Positions 35,922 to 43,605 of a stretch of DNA of 64,000 bases are shown piece by piece. The notes beneath the pieces were generated by a model. It searched no databases, had not been told where the DNA came from, and worked only from the letters and a program-made list of their open reading frames with translations. Numbering within the stretch: the stretch's first letter is position 1; each line of letters starts with the position of its first letter. The stretch is taken from contig NZ_QTUA01000001.1 in NCBI RefSeq assembly GCF_003386865.1, positions 186,001-250,000 of the forward strand. Direction: 5' to 3'. Source of the stretch: Calidifontibacter indicus (GTDB lineage: Bacteria; Actinomycetota; Actinomycetes; Actinomycetales; Dermatophilaceae). Both the position numbers and the translations under genes were made by a program.

Positions 35922-36944
35922 GTGAGGGTAGGCATTCTGACCAGCGGCGGCGACTGTCCCGGACTGAACGCGGTGATCCGCGGGGCCGTGATGAAGGGCG
36001 ACCGGATCTACGGGGTCGAGTTCCTCGGCATCCGGGACGGGTTCCGCGGACTCGTCGACGACGACATCCGACCGCTGCCGCGCCACGACGTCCGCGGCTT
36101 GTCACGACAAGGCGGCACCATCCTGGGCACCTCCCGGATCGGCCCCTTCGCCGAGGGCGCCGGCGGTTCCGCGCGGGTGCGAGAGGTGATGGAGCGTCAC
36201 GAGATGGACGCGATCATCGCCGTCGGCGGCGAGGGCACGCTCACCGTCGCCCGGATGCTCAACGACGACGGCATCCCGATCGTCGGGGTGCCGAAAACGA
36301 TCGACAACGACCTCTCGGCCACCGACTACACCTTCGGTTTCGACACCGCCGTCTCGATCGCCACCGAGTCGATCGACCGGCTGCGCACCACCGCCGAATC
36401 ACACAGCCGATGCATGGTGGTCGAGGTGATGGGCCGCCACGTCGGCTGGATCGCGTTGCACTCCGGGCTCGCCGGCGGCGCCCACGCCATCCTCATCCCC
36501 GAGCAGCCGGTGTCGATGGAGCAGATCTGTGCGTGGGTCGACGCCGCACGCGACCGCGGCCGGGCCCCGCTGGTGGTCGTGGCCGAGGGGTTCAAACCCG
36601 AAGGCACGGAGATCGTGCGCGACGCGCTCGACGGGTTCGGCCGCCCGCGCCTCGGTGGGGTCGGCGAATGGCTCGGCCCGATCATCGAGGAGCAGACCGG
36701 CATCGAGACCCGGGTGATGACCCTCGGTCACCTGCAACGCGGTGGCGTGCCCACGTCGTACGACCGCGTGCTCGCGACCCGCTTCGGCCTGGCCGCGATC
36801 GACGCGGTGATGGACGCGAAGTGGGGGCACATGGTGTCGTTGCGCGGGATCGACATCGAGACGGTTCCGCTGCACGATGCCACCCGCGACCTCAAATCGG
36901 TGCCTCAGTCCCGCTGGGACGAAGCGGCCGTACTGTTCGGCTGA
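35922..36944 (+). CDS. pfkA: 6-phosphofructokinase, actinobacterial type
   Basis: 340 residues from GTG 35922, which gives the family's usual N-terminus (VRVGILTSGGDCPGLN); ATG 35910 would add four. Substrate motifs are GGEGTLTVARML, PKTIDNDLSATDYTFGFDTA (catalytic Asp), EVMGRHVGWIA and LGHLQRGGVPTSYDR. A Gly follows GGE where PPi-dependent enzymes carry Asp, so ATP is the likely phosphoryl donor; the Lys in PKTIDND is usual for the actinobacterial group. It performs the committed step of glycolysis in the cytoplasm. Confidence 0.9.
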   Translation: MRVGILTSGGDCPGLNAVIRGAVMKGDRIYGVEFLGIRDGFRGLVDDDIRPLPRHDVRGLSRQGGTILGTSRIGPFAEGAGGSARVREVMERHEMDAIIAVGGEGTLTVARMLNDDGIPIVGVPKTIDNDLSATDYTFGFDTAVSIATESIDRLRTTAESHSRCMVVEVMGRHVGWIALHSGLAGGAHAILIPEQPVSMEQICAWVDAARDRGRAPLVVVAEGFKPEGTEIVRDALDGFGRPRLGGVGEWLGPIIEEQTGIETRVMTLGHLQRGGVPTSYDRVLATRFGLAAIDAVMDAKWGHMVSLRGIDIETVPLHDATRDLKSVPQSRWDEAAVLFG

Positions 36945-36968
36945 TCCCGCTCGGAAGGAAGACCAACG

Positions 36969-37529
36969 ATGGCCCACATCCTGCTGCTGCACTCCGCGAT
37001 CGGATTGCGCCCGGCGGTGCTCGAGTTCGCCGATGCGCTGCGCGACCGCGGCCACACCCTCACCGTGCCCGACTACTACGACGGTCAGGTGTTCGACGAC
37101 GAGGCGGCCGGCATCGAATACCGCGACCGCGTCGGTGCGCGCGACCTGTTCAAGCGCATCCTGCCGGTGGTCGACGAGCTGCCGGCCGAGGCAGCGTTGG
37201 CCGGGTTCTCGTTGGGGTCGGCCTTCGCGCAGACGCTCGCCGCGACCCGTCCGCAGGCGGCCGGGGTGATCCTGATGCACAGCGTGGCCGCACCGTTCGG
37301 ACGCTGGCCCGGCGCTCCCGTGCAACTGCACCGTTACGAGAGCGACCCGTGGATCGAGGAGGACGACGTCGCGGCGCTGCGTGCGTCGGTCGAGGCCGAG
37401 GGCGCCTCGTTCGAAGACTTCGTCACCCCCGGACGCGGCCATCTCTTCACCGACGTGCACGGCCCGGACGGCGACGCCGCGGCGACCGCGGCGACCATCG
37501 AGCGCATCGACGCGCTGCTGAACCGCTGA
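36969..37529 (+). CDS. dienelactone-hydrolase-family protein with Ser nucleophile
   Basis: 186 residues, 24 bp after pfkA and with a GGAAGG ribosome-binding site. It has an alpha/beta hydrolase fold with LLLHSAIGLRPAVLEFADAL and a nucleophile elbow LAGFSLGSAFAQ, where true dienelactone hydrolases have Cys (G-x-C-x-G). The catalytic His is in GRGHLFTDVHGPDG. The Ser in place of Cys suggests a general esterase or acyl hydrolase. The substrate is unknown. It may be cotranscribed with pfkA. Confidence 0.8.
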   Translation: MAHILLLHSAIGLRPAVLEFADALRDRGHTLTVPDYYDGQVFDDEAAGIEYRDRVGARDLFKRILPVVDELPAEAALAGFSLGSAFAQTLAATRPQAAGVILMHSVAAPFGRWPGAPVQLHRYESDPWIEEDDVAALRASVEAEGASFEDFVTPGRGHLFTDVHGPDGDAAATAATIERIDALLNR

Positions 37530-37564
37530 CCCGCGCTTTGGAGGTCACCACCTGGACGCTGGAG

Positions 37565-38119
37565 ATGCGCGACCCCGCTGCGCTCTCCGGCCGCACCGAT
37601 CTTCCGGACGGCGTTCGCGTCGACGAAACATCGAGCGTCACACCGGAATTCGCTCGATTCCTCTACGCGATGGTCGGCGGGCCGTGGCGCTGGACCGACC
37701 GGCTCGGCTGGACCCGGGAGCAGTGGGTCGCCGACCTCGCGGCGCCGGCGACCACCTTCCTCATTGCCTCTGCGGACGGCGTGCCCCAGGGCTATCTGCA
37801 CCTCGGCGCGTCGGCGGTGGGTGAGACGAGCGAGATCGAGATCAAGTACTTCGGCCTCGTGACCGCCGCCATCGGCAAGGGCCTCGGCACCGCGCTGCTC
37901 ACCCGCGGCATCGAACGCGCCTGGCGCGCAGCCGAGCTCGACGATGTGCCGCCGGTGTCGCGGGTGTGGGTGCACACCTGTTCGCTCGACGGCCCGGCCG
38001 CGTTGCACACCTACACCGCGCGCGGGCTCGAGCTGATCGACCAGACCGTCACCGACGAGGACTACCCCGACGAGCCGCTCGGCAGTTGGGCCTCCACCGG
38101 CGGGCCGAGCACCGGCTGA
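37565..38119 (+). CDS. GNAT family N-acetyltransferase
   Basis: 184 residues from ATG 37565. A GGAGG at 37540-37544 is 20 bases away, so the start is uncertain. The acetyl-CoA site is in the segment IGKGLGTALLTRGIERAW after the strand EIEIKYFGLV. The late WVHTCSLDGPAALHTYTARG is typical of the GNAT C-terminal fold. The acceptor is unknown. Confidence 0.8.
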   Translation: MRDPAALSGRTDLPDGVRVDETSSVTPEFARFLYAMVGGPWRWTDRLGWTREQWVADLAAPATTFLIASADGVPQGYLHLGASAVGETSEIEIKYFGLVTAAIGKGLGTALLTRGIERAWRAAELDDVPPVSRVWVHTCSLDGPAALHTYTARGLELIDQTVTDEDYPDEPLGSWASTGGPSTG

Positions 38120-38135
38120 GGTCTTACGTCGCACG

Positions 38136-38207
38136 AAGTCGCGTCAGGCGCGACTTACTCACGGGTTCGGGCCGATACGCCGCAGTAACTCGCGTCAGGC
38201 GCGACTT
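38136..38207. repeat. family D palindromes, two copies (38136-38156 and 38187-38207)
   Basis: Each copy has arms AAGTCGCG (AACTCGCG in the second) and CGCGACTT around TCAGG, with a period of 51 bp. They lie between the convergent GNAT and FAD oxidoreductase genes. The exact reverse complement of the first copy recurs at 57794-57814. A bidirectional terminator is plausible. Confidence 0.7.
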
Positions 38208-38235
38208 TGCAACGGGCTCGCTGCGCTCGCCCTCC

Positions 38236-39609
38236 TCAGGGCTTGCGGGAGATCTTGTCGGCGATCCCCGCGATGCCGGAGCGACGGCCGGTGAGCGACT
38301 CGCGCCGGTCGGCCTGCCGGTAGGCCGCGTAGAGCCCCATCACCCCGGCGTACCGGAACGGTTCAGGCTCCCACTTGCGCACCTTGCGCTGCACCCAGGG
38401 CAGCGTCGTGCGGTGGGTGTCGTTGCCGAGCACGAGGTCGGCGAGCGTGCGGCCGGCGAGCGCCGCGGAGTTGACCCCGTGACCGACATAGCCGCCCGCG
38501 TAGCCGAAGCCGTCGGCGTAGGTGACCGTCGCCGTCCAGTCGCGCGGCACACCGAGCACGCCCGACCAGGCGTGGTCGAGCTCGATGCCCTGCAGGTCGG
38601 GGAACAGCGTCTCCAACGAGCCGCGCAGCTGGTCGATCGTGATCTGCTGCGTGACGCCGAAATCGTCTGTGCGCGAACCGAACCGGTAGGGCACTCCGCG
38701 TCCGCCGATGGCGATGCGGTCGTCGGCGGTGCGCTGCGCGTAGATGTAGGCGTGGGCTTCGTCGCCGAGCACCTCGCGCCCTTCCCAACCGATCGCGTCC
38801 CACTGCTGGGTGGTGAGCGGCGCGGTGACCACCACCGAGGAGTTCATCGGCAACCAGGTGCGGCGTTTGCCGGGGAACTGCGCGGTGAATCCTTCGGTGC
38901 AACGAAGCACGGCGGGCGCTCTGACCGAGCCGGCAGCGGTGCGGACGAGCCCCTCACCGGCCTCCGTCACCGCGGAGTCCTCGTAGATGATGACGCCCAG
39001 CCGTTCGACGGTCTCGGCGAGACCCTGCACCAGCTTGACCGGATGGATGCGCGCGCAGTGCGGCGTCCAGATCGCAGCGAGCGCGCCGTTCATTCGGATG
39101 CGGTCGGCGAGTTCGTTCTCCTCCAGCCAGTGCTCGTCGGGGGTGCCCCAGGTCTGCTCGTGCGCGTAGGCGCGCTCCAACCGTCCGAGTTGGGGCGCCG
39201 AGGTCGCCACCCGGAACTCCCCACCCTTCACGATGTCGGCCTCGATGCCCTCACGCGCGGCGACCGCGATGACCTCGTCGACCTGGTCGCGCAGCGCCTG
39301 CTCGAGCGCTTTGGTGCCGTCGGGCCCGTCGACCTTGTTCAGCACGGCCCGCGAGCCGGGCAGCGCGGCCGTCAGCCAGCCACCGTTGCGGCCCGAGGCA
39401 CCGAAACCCGCGAAGGTCTGCTCGACCACCGCGATGCGCAGGGTCGGGTCTGCCGTGGCGAGGTAATAGGCGGCCCAGAGGCCGGTGTATCCGGCGCCGA
39501 TGATGCAGACGTCGGCCTCGACGTCCCCGGTCAGCGAAGGCCGCCGATTACGGGCGCCGGGGGCACCGCCGACCTGTCGCCACCACCACGAGACATCACC
39601 GTTGCGCAT
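38236..39609 (-). CDS. FAD-dependent oxidoreductase (DAO/GabD-cluster type)
   Basis: 457 residues from ATG 39609 (GGTGG upstream); an upstream ATG at 39624 is possible. N-terminal FAD fold VCIIGAGYTGLWAAYYL, then EQTFAGFGASGRNGGW typical of the D-amino-acid-oxidase/gamma-glutamylputrescine oxidase family, and a C-terminal GYAGGYVGHGVNSAALAGRT. The N-terminus SWWWRQVGG is common in putrescine-type oxidases. It probably oxidises an amine or amino acid with FAD and O2. No polyamine pathway gene is adjacent. Confidence 0.83.
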   Translation of the reverse strand: MRNGDVSWWWRQVGGAPGARNRRPSLTGDVEADVCIIGAGYTGLWAAYYLATADPTLRIAVVEQTFAGFGASGRNGGWLTAALPGSRAVLNKVDGPDGTKALEQALRDQVDEVIAVAAREGIEADIVKGGEFRVATSAPQLGRLERAYAHEQTWGTPDEHWLEENELADRIRMNGALAAIWTPHCARIHPVKLVQGLAETVERLGVIIYEDSAVTEAGEGLVRTAAGSVRAPAVLRCTEGFTAQFPGKRRTWLPMNSSVVVTAPLTTQQWDAIGWEGREVLGDEAHAYIYAQRTADDRIAIGGRGVPYRFGSRTDDFGVTQQITIDQLRGSLETLFPDLQGIELDHAWSGVLGVPRDWTATVTYADGFGYAGGYVGHGVNSAALAGRTLADLVLGNDTHRTTLPWVQRKVRKWEPEPFRYAGVMGLYAAYRQADRRESLTGRRSGIAGIADKISRKP

Positions 39610-39653
39610 CACGCCACCAAGCATGGCCCATCGATCGCGGTCGGGCGCGCCGC

Positions 39654-40364
39654 TCAGACCAGATGCAAGCGCAGCATCGCCAGCGAGCGCTGCCACAGGT
39701 CGCCGGCCACCGAGCCGTGCGGACGCGGCGTGACCAGGTCGGTCAACGACAGGTGCCGGGCCGGGTAGGGCTTGGCGCAGAACGGCACCCCGGCCCGCCG
39801 CATCGCGGCGCGCAGGTCGGGCAGGCTCTGCGCCGCGGCGACATTGTCGGCGGCGTAGAAGCTCACCGCCGCACCCTTGATGTTTTCGACGAGGTCGATG
39901 TCGGTGCCGACGCTGTCGTAGGCCAGCGCGAGCCGCACCCGCGGGTCGGCGGACGCGATCGTGAACGCGAGCCCGCCGCCGGTGCCGTAACCGATCACCG
40001 CGATCCGCTCGTCGACGCCGGGTTCGCGCGACAGCGCGGTGACGGTGGCCCGCAGCGCGCGCACCGCCCAACGGCTGTAGTCGGGACCTTTCACCAGGGT
40101 GAGGACGTCGCTGACGGAGTCGTCGTGGTCGACCTCGTGCCAGCACTGCTCCGCCGCGGCCGCCGCCTCCGGATCGAGCCCGAGGCTGCTCACCAACTCG
40201 GGCACCATCACCAGGTAACGCTGCGCCGCGAGGCGGTGCGCCAGCTCGGGCACCGACTCGTCGATCTCCCGCAACCCCGGCAGCAGCACGATGCCGCCGA
40301 GCGCGCCGGCCGCCGGCGCGACCCGGTGGGCGCGCAGCGGCTGAGGGTGCAGGGTGCTGACCAT
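39654..40364 (-). CDS. dienelactone-hydrolase-like protein lacking the catalytic Cys
   Basis: 236 residues from ATG 40364, 44 bp upstream of the FAD oxidoreductase and on the same strand. The family fold is clear: GGIVLLPGLREIDE, DYSRWAVRALRATVTAL, and an AFTIASADPRVRLALAYDSVG core. The nucleophile elbow reads VIGYGTGGGLAF, with Gly at the position of the family's Cys. A His remains in PYPARHLSLTD. With the nucleophile missing, it may be non-enzymatic or use another residue. Confidence 0.75.
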   Translation of the reverse strand: MVSTLHPQPLRAHRVAPAAGALGGIVLLPGLREIDESVPELAHRLAAQRYLVMVPELVSSLGLDPEAAAAAEQCWHEVDHDDSVSDVLTLVKGPDYSRWAVRALRATVTALSREPGVDERIAVIGYGTGGGLAFTIASADPRVRLALAYDSVGTDIDLVENIKGAAVSFYAADNVAAAQSLPDLRAAMRRAGVPFCAKPYPARHLSLTDLVTPRPHGSVAGDLWQRSLAMLRLHLV

Positions 40365-40574
40365 TGGTCGTCCTTCCAAGCTGCGGCGGGATTTGCGCAC
40401 AAGGATATTGCGCGGCTCGGAACGTTTGGCCGGTTGCTGCGACCCAGTTGGAACCACAACGACCCGGCCGACGTCGCACCGCGGGAGAAACCGGCGTACT
40501 GCTCGCCGAACCACGCTCGAGACACGCTCGAGACCAAGCTCGAGAACTGTCCGCGATCGCCCCAGGAGGCGCCG

Positions 40575-41660
40575 ATGTCACACCGTTCATTCCGCCGAAT
40601 CGTCCCGAGCGTGCTGGTCGCCGCCACGTGCGTCGGCCTCACCGCCTGCAACTCCCGTGACGCCACGGTGAGCCCGAACTCCGCGTCCGCCACCAGCACC
40701 ACGTCGACCGCGGAAGACAGCGCGTCGTCGACCTCGTCCGACAGCGGCTCGTCCGGTACTTCGTCCGACGGTTCGCCCAGCAGCTCGGGCTCGACCGAGG
40801 CCGACGAGCACCCGACCGCGCCGGCACCGACCACCGATCCCGGACGCGCCGACACCCTCACCACCAGCGGCGGTTGGATCGTGAGCGGCAGCTACGTGAC
40901 CTTCGTCTACCGCAGCGGCACCCGCTACGTGGTCGACACCGGCACCGCGATCAGCGACCCGAAGACGGGCACCTACAAGTCGGGCAAGGGCACCCTCACG
41001 CTGAAGAACGGCCAAGCGAGCTGGGCCGGCAACGGACTCACCGCCCGCGCGACCGTCAACCGGCAGGGCGCCGGCTCGGTGATCGACCGCACCGGTGTCA
41101 TCGCGATCACCGCTGACGGATCGGTCGCCTGCGCCACCGACAAGAAGCTCGCGTTCGTCACCAGCGACGGACGGCGCGGCAACGCCAACACCGGCGGCGC
41201 GATCTTCGTCGACGCAGCGGGCAAGCAGACCACGATCGGCAAGCCGGGCGACCGGGGCACGATGGTCGGTCGCTACAGCGTCTGCAATGTGGGCGGACGC
41301 AGCTCGGTTGAGGCGTTCGACGACGTGCTGTTCGAGTTCGACAGCGACAGGCTCAGCCCGACCGGCGCGGTCTTCGTGAAGGCGGCGGCTATGACGATCG
41401 CCCCGGAGGTCGGCGGGCGCACCGTCCGCGTGGTCGGCCACACCGACTCCAAGGGCACGCCGGAGGCCAACATGGCACTCGGCATGCGGCGCGCGACCAC
41501 CGTCTCGAACGAATTGAAGCGCCTCATCCCCGGGCTGAGCACCGAGGTGCGCAGCGCCGGCCAGACCCAGCCGACCGCACCCAACGTGAAGCCCGATGGT
41601 TCGGACGACCCGCAGGGCCGCGCGATGAACCGCCGGGTGGAGATCAGCTGGAAGCAGTAG
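40575..41660 (+). CDS. OmpA-domain lipoprotein
   Basis: 361 residues; AGGAGG precedes ATG 40575. Signal peptide with lipobox VGLTAC, then a Ser/Thr-rich linker of about 60 residues, a beta-rich middle domain (about 100-245) and a C-terminal OmpA/MotB peptidoglycan-binding domain (VLFEFDSDRLSPTGAVFVKA, VVGHTDSKGTPEANMALGMRR, GRAMNRRVEI). It is lipid-anchored outside the membrane and is predicted to contact peptidoglycan. The middle domain is not recognised. Confidence 0.88.
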   Translation: MSHRSFRRIVPSVLVAATCVGLTACNSRDATVSPNSASATSTTSTAEDSASSTSSDSGSSGTSSDGSPSSSGSTEADEHPTAPAPTTDPGRADTLTTSGGWIVSGSYVTFVYRSGTRYVVDTGTAISDPKTGTYKSGKGTLTLKNGQASWAGNGLTARATVNRQGAGSVIDRTGVIAITADGSVACATDKKLAFVTSDGRRGNANTGGAIFVDAAGKQTTIGKPGDRGTMVGRYSVCNVGGRSSVEAFDDVLFEFDSDRLSPTGAVFVKAAAMTIAPEVGGRTVRVVGHTDSKGTPEANMALGMRRATTVSNELKRLIPGLSTEVRSAGQTQPTAPNVKPDGSDDPQGRAMNRRVEISWKQ

Positions 41661-41677
41661 CCCGCACTGCCGGCCTC

Positions 41678-41721
41678 CAGTGAAAGATCGGTGCTGTCAT
41701 GGCAACACCGATCTTTCACTG
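41678..41721. terminator. 16-bp perfect hairpin between convergent genes
   Basis: CAGTGAAAGATCGGTG (41678-41693) pairs fully with 41706-41721 around a 12-nt loop. It lies 18 bp after the OmpA-like stop and 22 bp after the Rv0909-like stop on the other strand, so it can terminate both transcripts. Confidence 0.85.
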
Positions 41722-41743
41722 AAGACTCTTTGAGGCCCGGTGG

Positions 41744-42007
41744 TCAGGCCTGCGGGGTCTGCCCGGCCGCCGGCGGGGCGGACGCGTCGCCCCGCGGAGC
41801 CGACTGCGCATCGCCACCCTGCGGCGCCTTCTGGTCGACACCGAGCTGACCCTCGACGGCGTCGGCGCCCTTCTTGATCTGGTCGGAGTACTTGCCGCCG
41901 GTCTTCTCGTTGACGACGGCCTCGGCCTTGTCGATACCGTCACGAACCTTGTCGGGGTTCTTCCCGGCGAAGTCCTTGGCCTTGGCGATGATGTTCTTGA
42001 AATCCAT
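41744..42007 (-). CDS. Rv0909-family (antitoxin-type) small protein
   Basis: 87 residues from ATG 42007; a TTG at 42016 would add three. The family core MDFKNIIAKAKDFAGKNPDK, then VRDGIDKAEAVVNEKTGGKY and IKKGADAVEGQLG is amphipathic and highly charged. The tail is disordered and Ala/Pro/Gln-rich. In Mycobacterium tuberculosis the namesake is annotated as the antitoxin of an SRPBCC-fold toxin. Here the upstream gene on the same strand encodes an SRPBCC domain fused to an epimerase. Antitoxin activity is not demonstrable from sequence. Confidence 0.75.
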   Translation of the reverse strand: MDFKNIIAKAKDFAGKNPDKVRDGIDKAEAVVNEKTGGKYSDQIKKGADAVEGQLGVDQKAPQGGDAQSAPRGDASAPPAAGQTPQA

Positions 42008-42082
42008 GAGCGCCAATCCTAGGGCCGGCGGCCGCGCGCAAGCACTCGGCGCGCGTACAGGTACGGCGCGTCGCCCGCCGGC

Positions 42083-43462
42083 TCAGGACGACTTGTCCGT
42101 GTCTTTACCCAGTTCGTGCCGCAGCGCCGCACCCAGCAGCGGCAGGCGGAACTGATGGCCCGACTCGACGAGCACCCGCGGCACGACCCGCTGGCTGGCG
42201 AACGCCAACTCGCGCGCGCCGCGTCCGCCGAGCAGCAGCCGCGGACCGAACTCCGGCACGGGCACCAGGCTCGGCCGGTGCAAGGTAGCCGCTAGCTCGT
42301 CGCTGTACTCGCTGTTGCGCACCGCCTCGGGTGCCACCGCGTTGACCGGTCCGTGCAGCGCGGCGTCGAACAGTGCGCGGTGGTAGATCTCGACCAGGTC
42401 GTCGAGCCCGATCCACGACATCCACTGCTTGCCGTCGCCGAGCCGTCCGCCGAGGAAGGCTTCGTACATCGGGCGCAGCAGCGCGAGCGTGCCGCCGCGG
42501 GCCGACTGCACGATGCCGGTGCGGACGTTGACCGTGCGGACCCCGGCCTGCGCCGCCGGCCGCGTGGCGTGCTCCCAGTCGCGCACCACCGCGGACAGGA
42601 AGTCGTCCCCGGCCGGGGCGGTCTCGTCGAGCAGTTCGTCGCCGTGCTCGCTGCCGTAGAAACCGATCGCGGACGCACAGACGAAGATCCGCGGGCCGCC
42701 GTGTTCGACGATCGCGGCGGCGAGCCGCTGCGTGGGTCCGACCCGGCTGTCACGCACGGCCGCCATGTGGCTGCCGGTGAACCTGGAGCCGATCGGCTCG
42801 CCGGCGAGGTGCACCACCGCGTCGACGTCGTCGAGCATGGAGTGCACCGGAGCGTCGGGGTTCCACCGACGTTGCTCGAAGCGAGCGGCGGGGTCGGGGG
42901 CGTGCCGCACGAGGTGGATCACCCGGTGGCCGCCGGTGCCGAGGAACGCGCTCAGGGCACTACCGACCAGACCGCTTCCGCCCGTGACGGCGACGGTGAT
43001 CGGCCGGGCGCCCCACTGCGTCTCGGCGCGCTCATGGGCGCAGAGGTCGTCGACGAGTTGGCGCCGTCGGTAACGGAAGATCGGCTCGAGCATGCGCTTC
43101 GGCACCCGCGTCGACACCTGGTCGAGCATCGTGCAGCCGTCCGGCCGATCCTCGAAACGGTGCACGTGCTGCCACCGGGTGAGCGCCGCGAACGGTTGCG
43201 AGACAGCGCGATCGGCGAACTGGAAGCCGTCGACGAACAGCTCCGGACGGTGCTGCGCCACCCACTGCGCGCGGGGCACCCCCACGGTGGCGACGACCGG
43301 CCGCAGCACCGCCTCGCCGTCGCGCAGGTTGTCGGCCTCGCGCAACGGCTGCAACGGACCCCACGGCGCAGAGAGCCGGGTCATCGCGCCGGGGCGCGAC
43401 ATCCAGTTCCATACCGTCGTGCGGTCGGTCGACAGGTGGGTGGTGAACGAGTGACTCTCCAT
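42083..43462 (-). CDS. SRPBCC domain fused to TIGR01777-type NAD-dependent epimerase
   Basis: 459 residues from ATG 43462. The first 150 residues form an SRPBCC/START-like domain (HSFTTHLSTDRTTVWNWMSR, HVHRFEDRPDGCTMLDQVST). A Rossmann epimerase follows from about residue 155 with VAVTGGSGLVGSALSAFL, VVHLAGEPI and ASAIGFYG (YfcH-like). The C-terminal DUF1731-like tail (GARELAFASQRVVPRVLVES) is complete. Fusions of this build are common in actinobacteria. The substrate is unknown. It is cytoplasmic. Confidence 0.85.
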   Translation of the reverse strand: MESHSFTTHLSTDRTTVWNWMSRPGAMTRLSAPWGPLQPLREADNLRDGEAVLRPVVATVGVPRAQWVAQHRPELFVDGFQFADRAVSQPFAALTRWQHVHRFEDRPDGCTMLDQVSTRVPKRMLEPIFRYRRRQLVDDLCAHERAETQWGARPITVAVTGGSGLVGSALSAFLGTGGHRVIHLVRHAPDPAARFEQRRWNPDAPVHSMLDDVDAVVHLAGEPIGSRFTGSHMAAVRDSRVGPTQRLAAAIVEHGGPRIFVCASAIGFYGSEHGDELLDETAPAGDDFLSAVVRDWEHATRPAAQAGVRTVNVRTGIVQSARGGTLALLRPMYEAFLGGRLGDGKQWMSWIGLDDLVEIYHRALFDAALHGPVNAVAPEAVRNSEYSDELAATLHRPSLVPVPEFGPRLLLGGRGARELAFASQRVVPRVLVESGHQFRLPLLGAALRHELGKDTDKSS

Positions 43463-43530
43463 GGCACCACTGTGGCACGCAGGCCTGGCCGGGCAGCGCT
43501 CGCCCGGCCCACCCGCAGGGGGCGTGTGCA

Positions 43531-43544
43531 AATGTCAGAACATT
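43531..43544. promoter_or_regulatory. predicted GntR (IolR-like) operator upstream of iolD
   Basis: AATGTCAGAACATT, an inverted repeat AATGT-N4-ACATT, 61 bp before the iolD start. It nearly matches the operator at 46318-46331. It also fits, with one mismatch, the Corynebacterium IolR motif as I remember it (KGWCHTRACA). Confidence 0.65.
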
Positions 43545-43605
43545 TACCGATAGCCTGACGACGACGCCGGCTCAGGGTGCCGGCAGCGAAAGCGATGAGG
43601 ACGCG

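Noticed and set aside
35447-38119. 890-codon plus-strand ORF
   Set aside because: It spans antisense NUDIX, out-of-frame PfkA and the hydrolase. Only its last 184 codons are real, and these are annotated as the GNAT gene.
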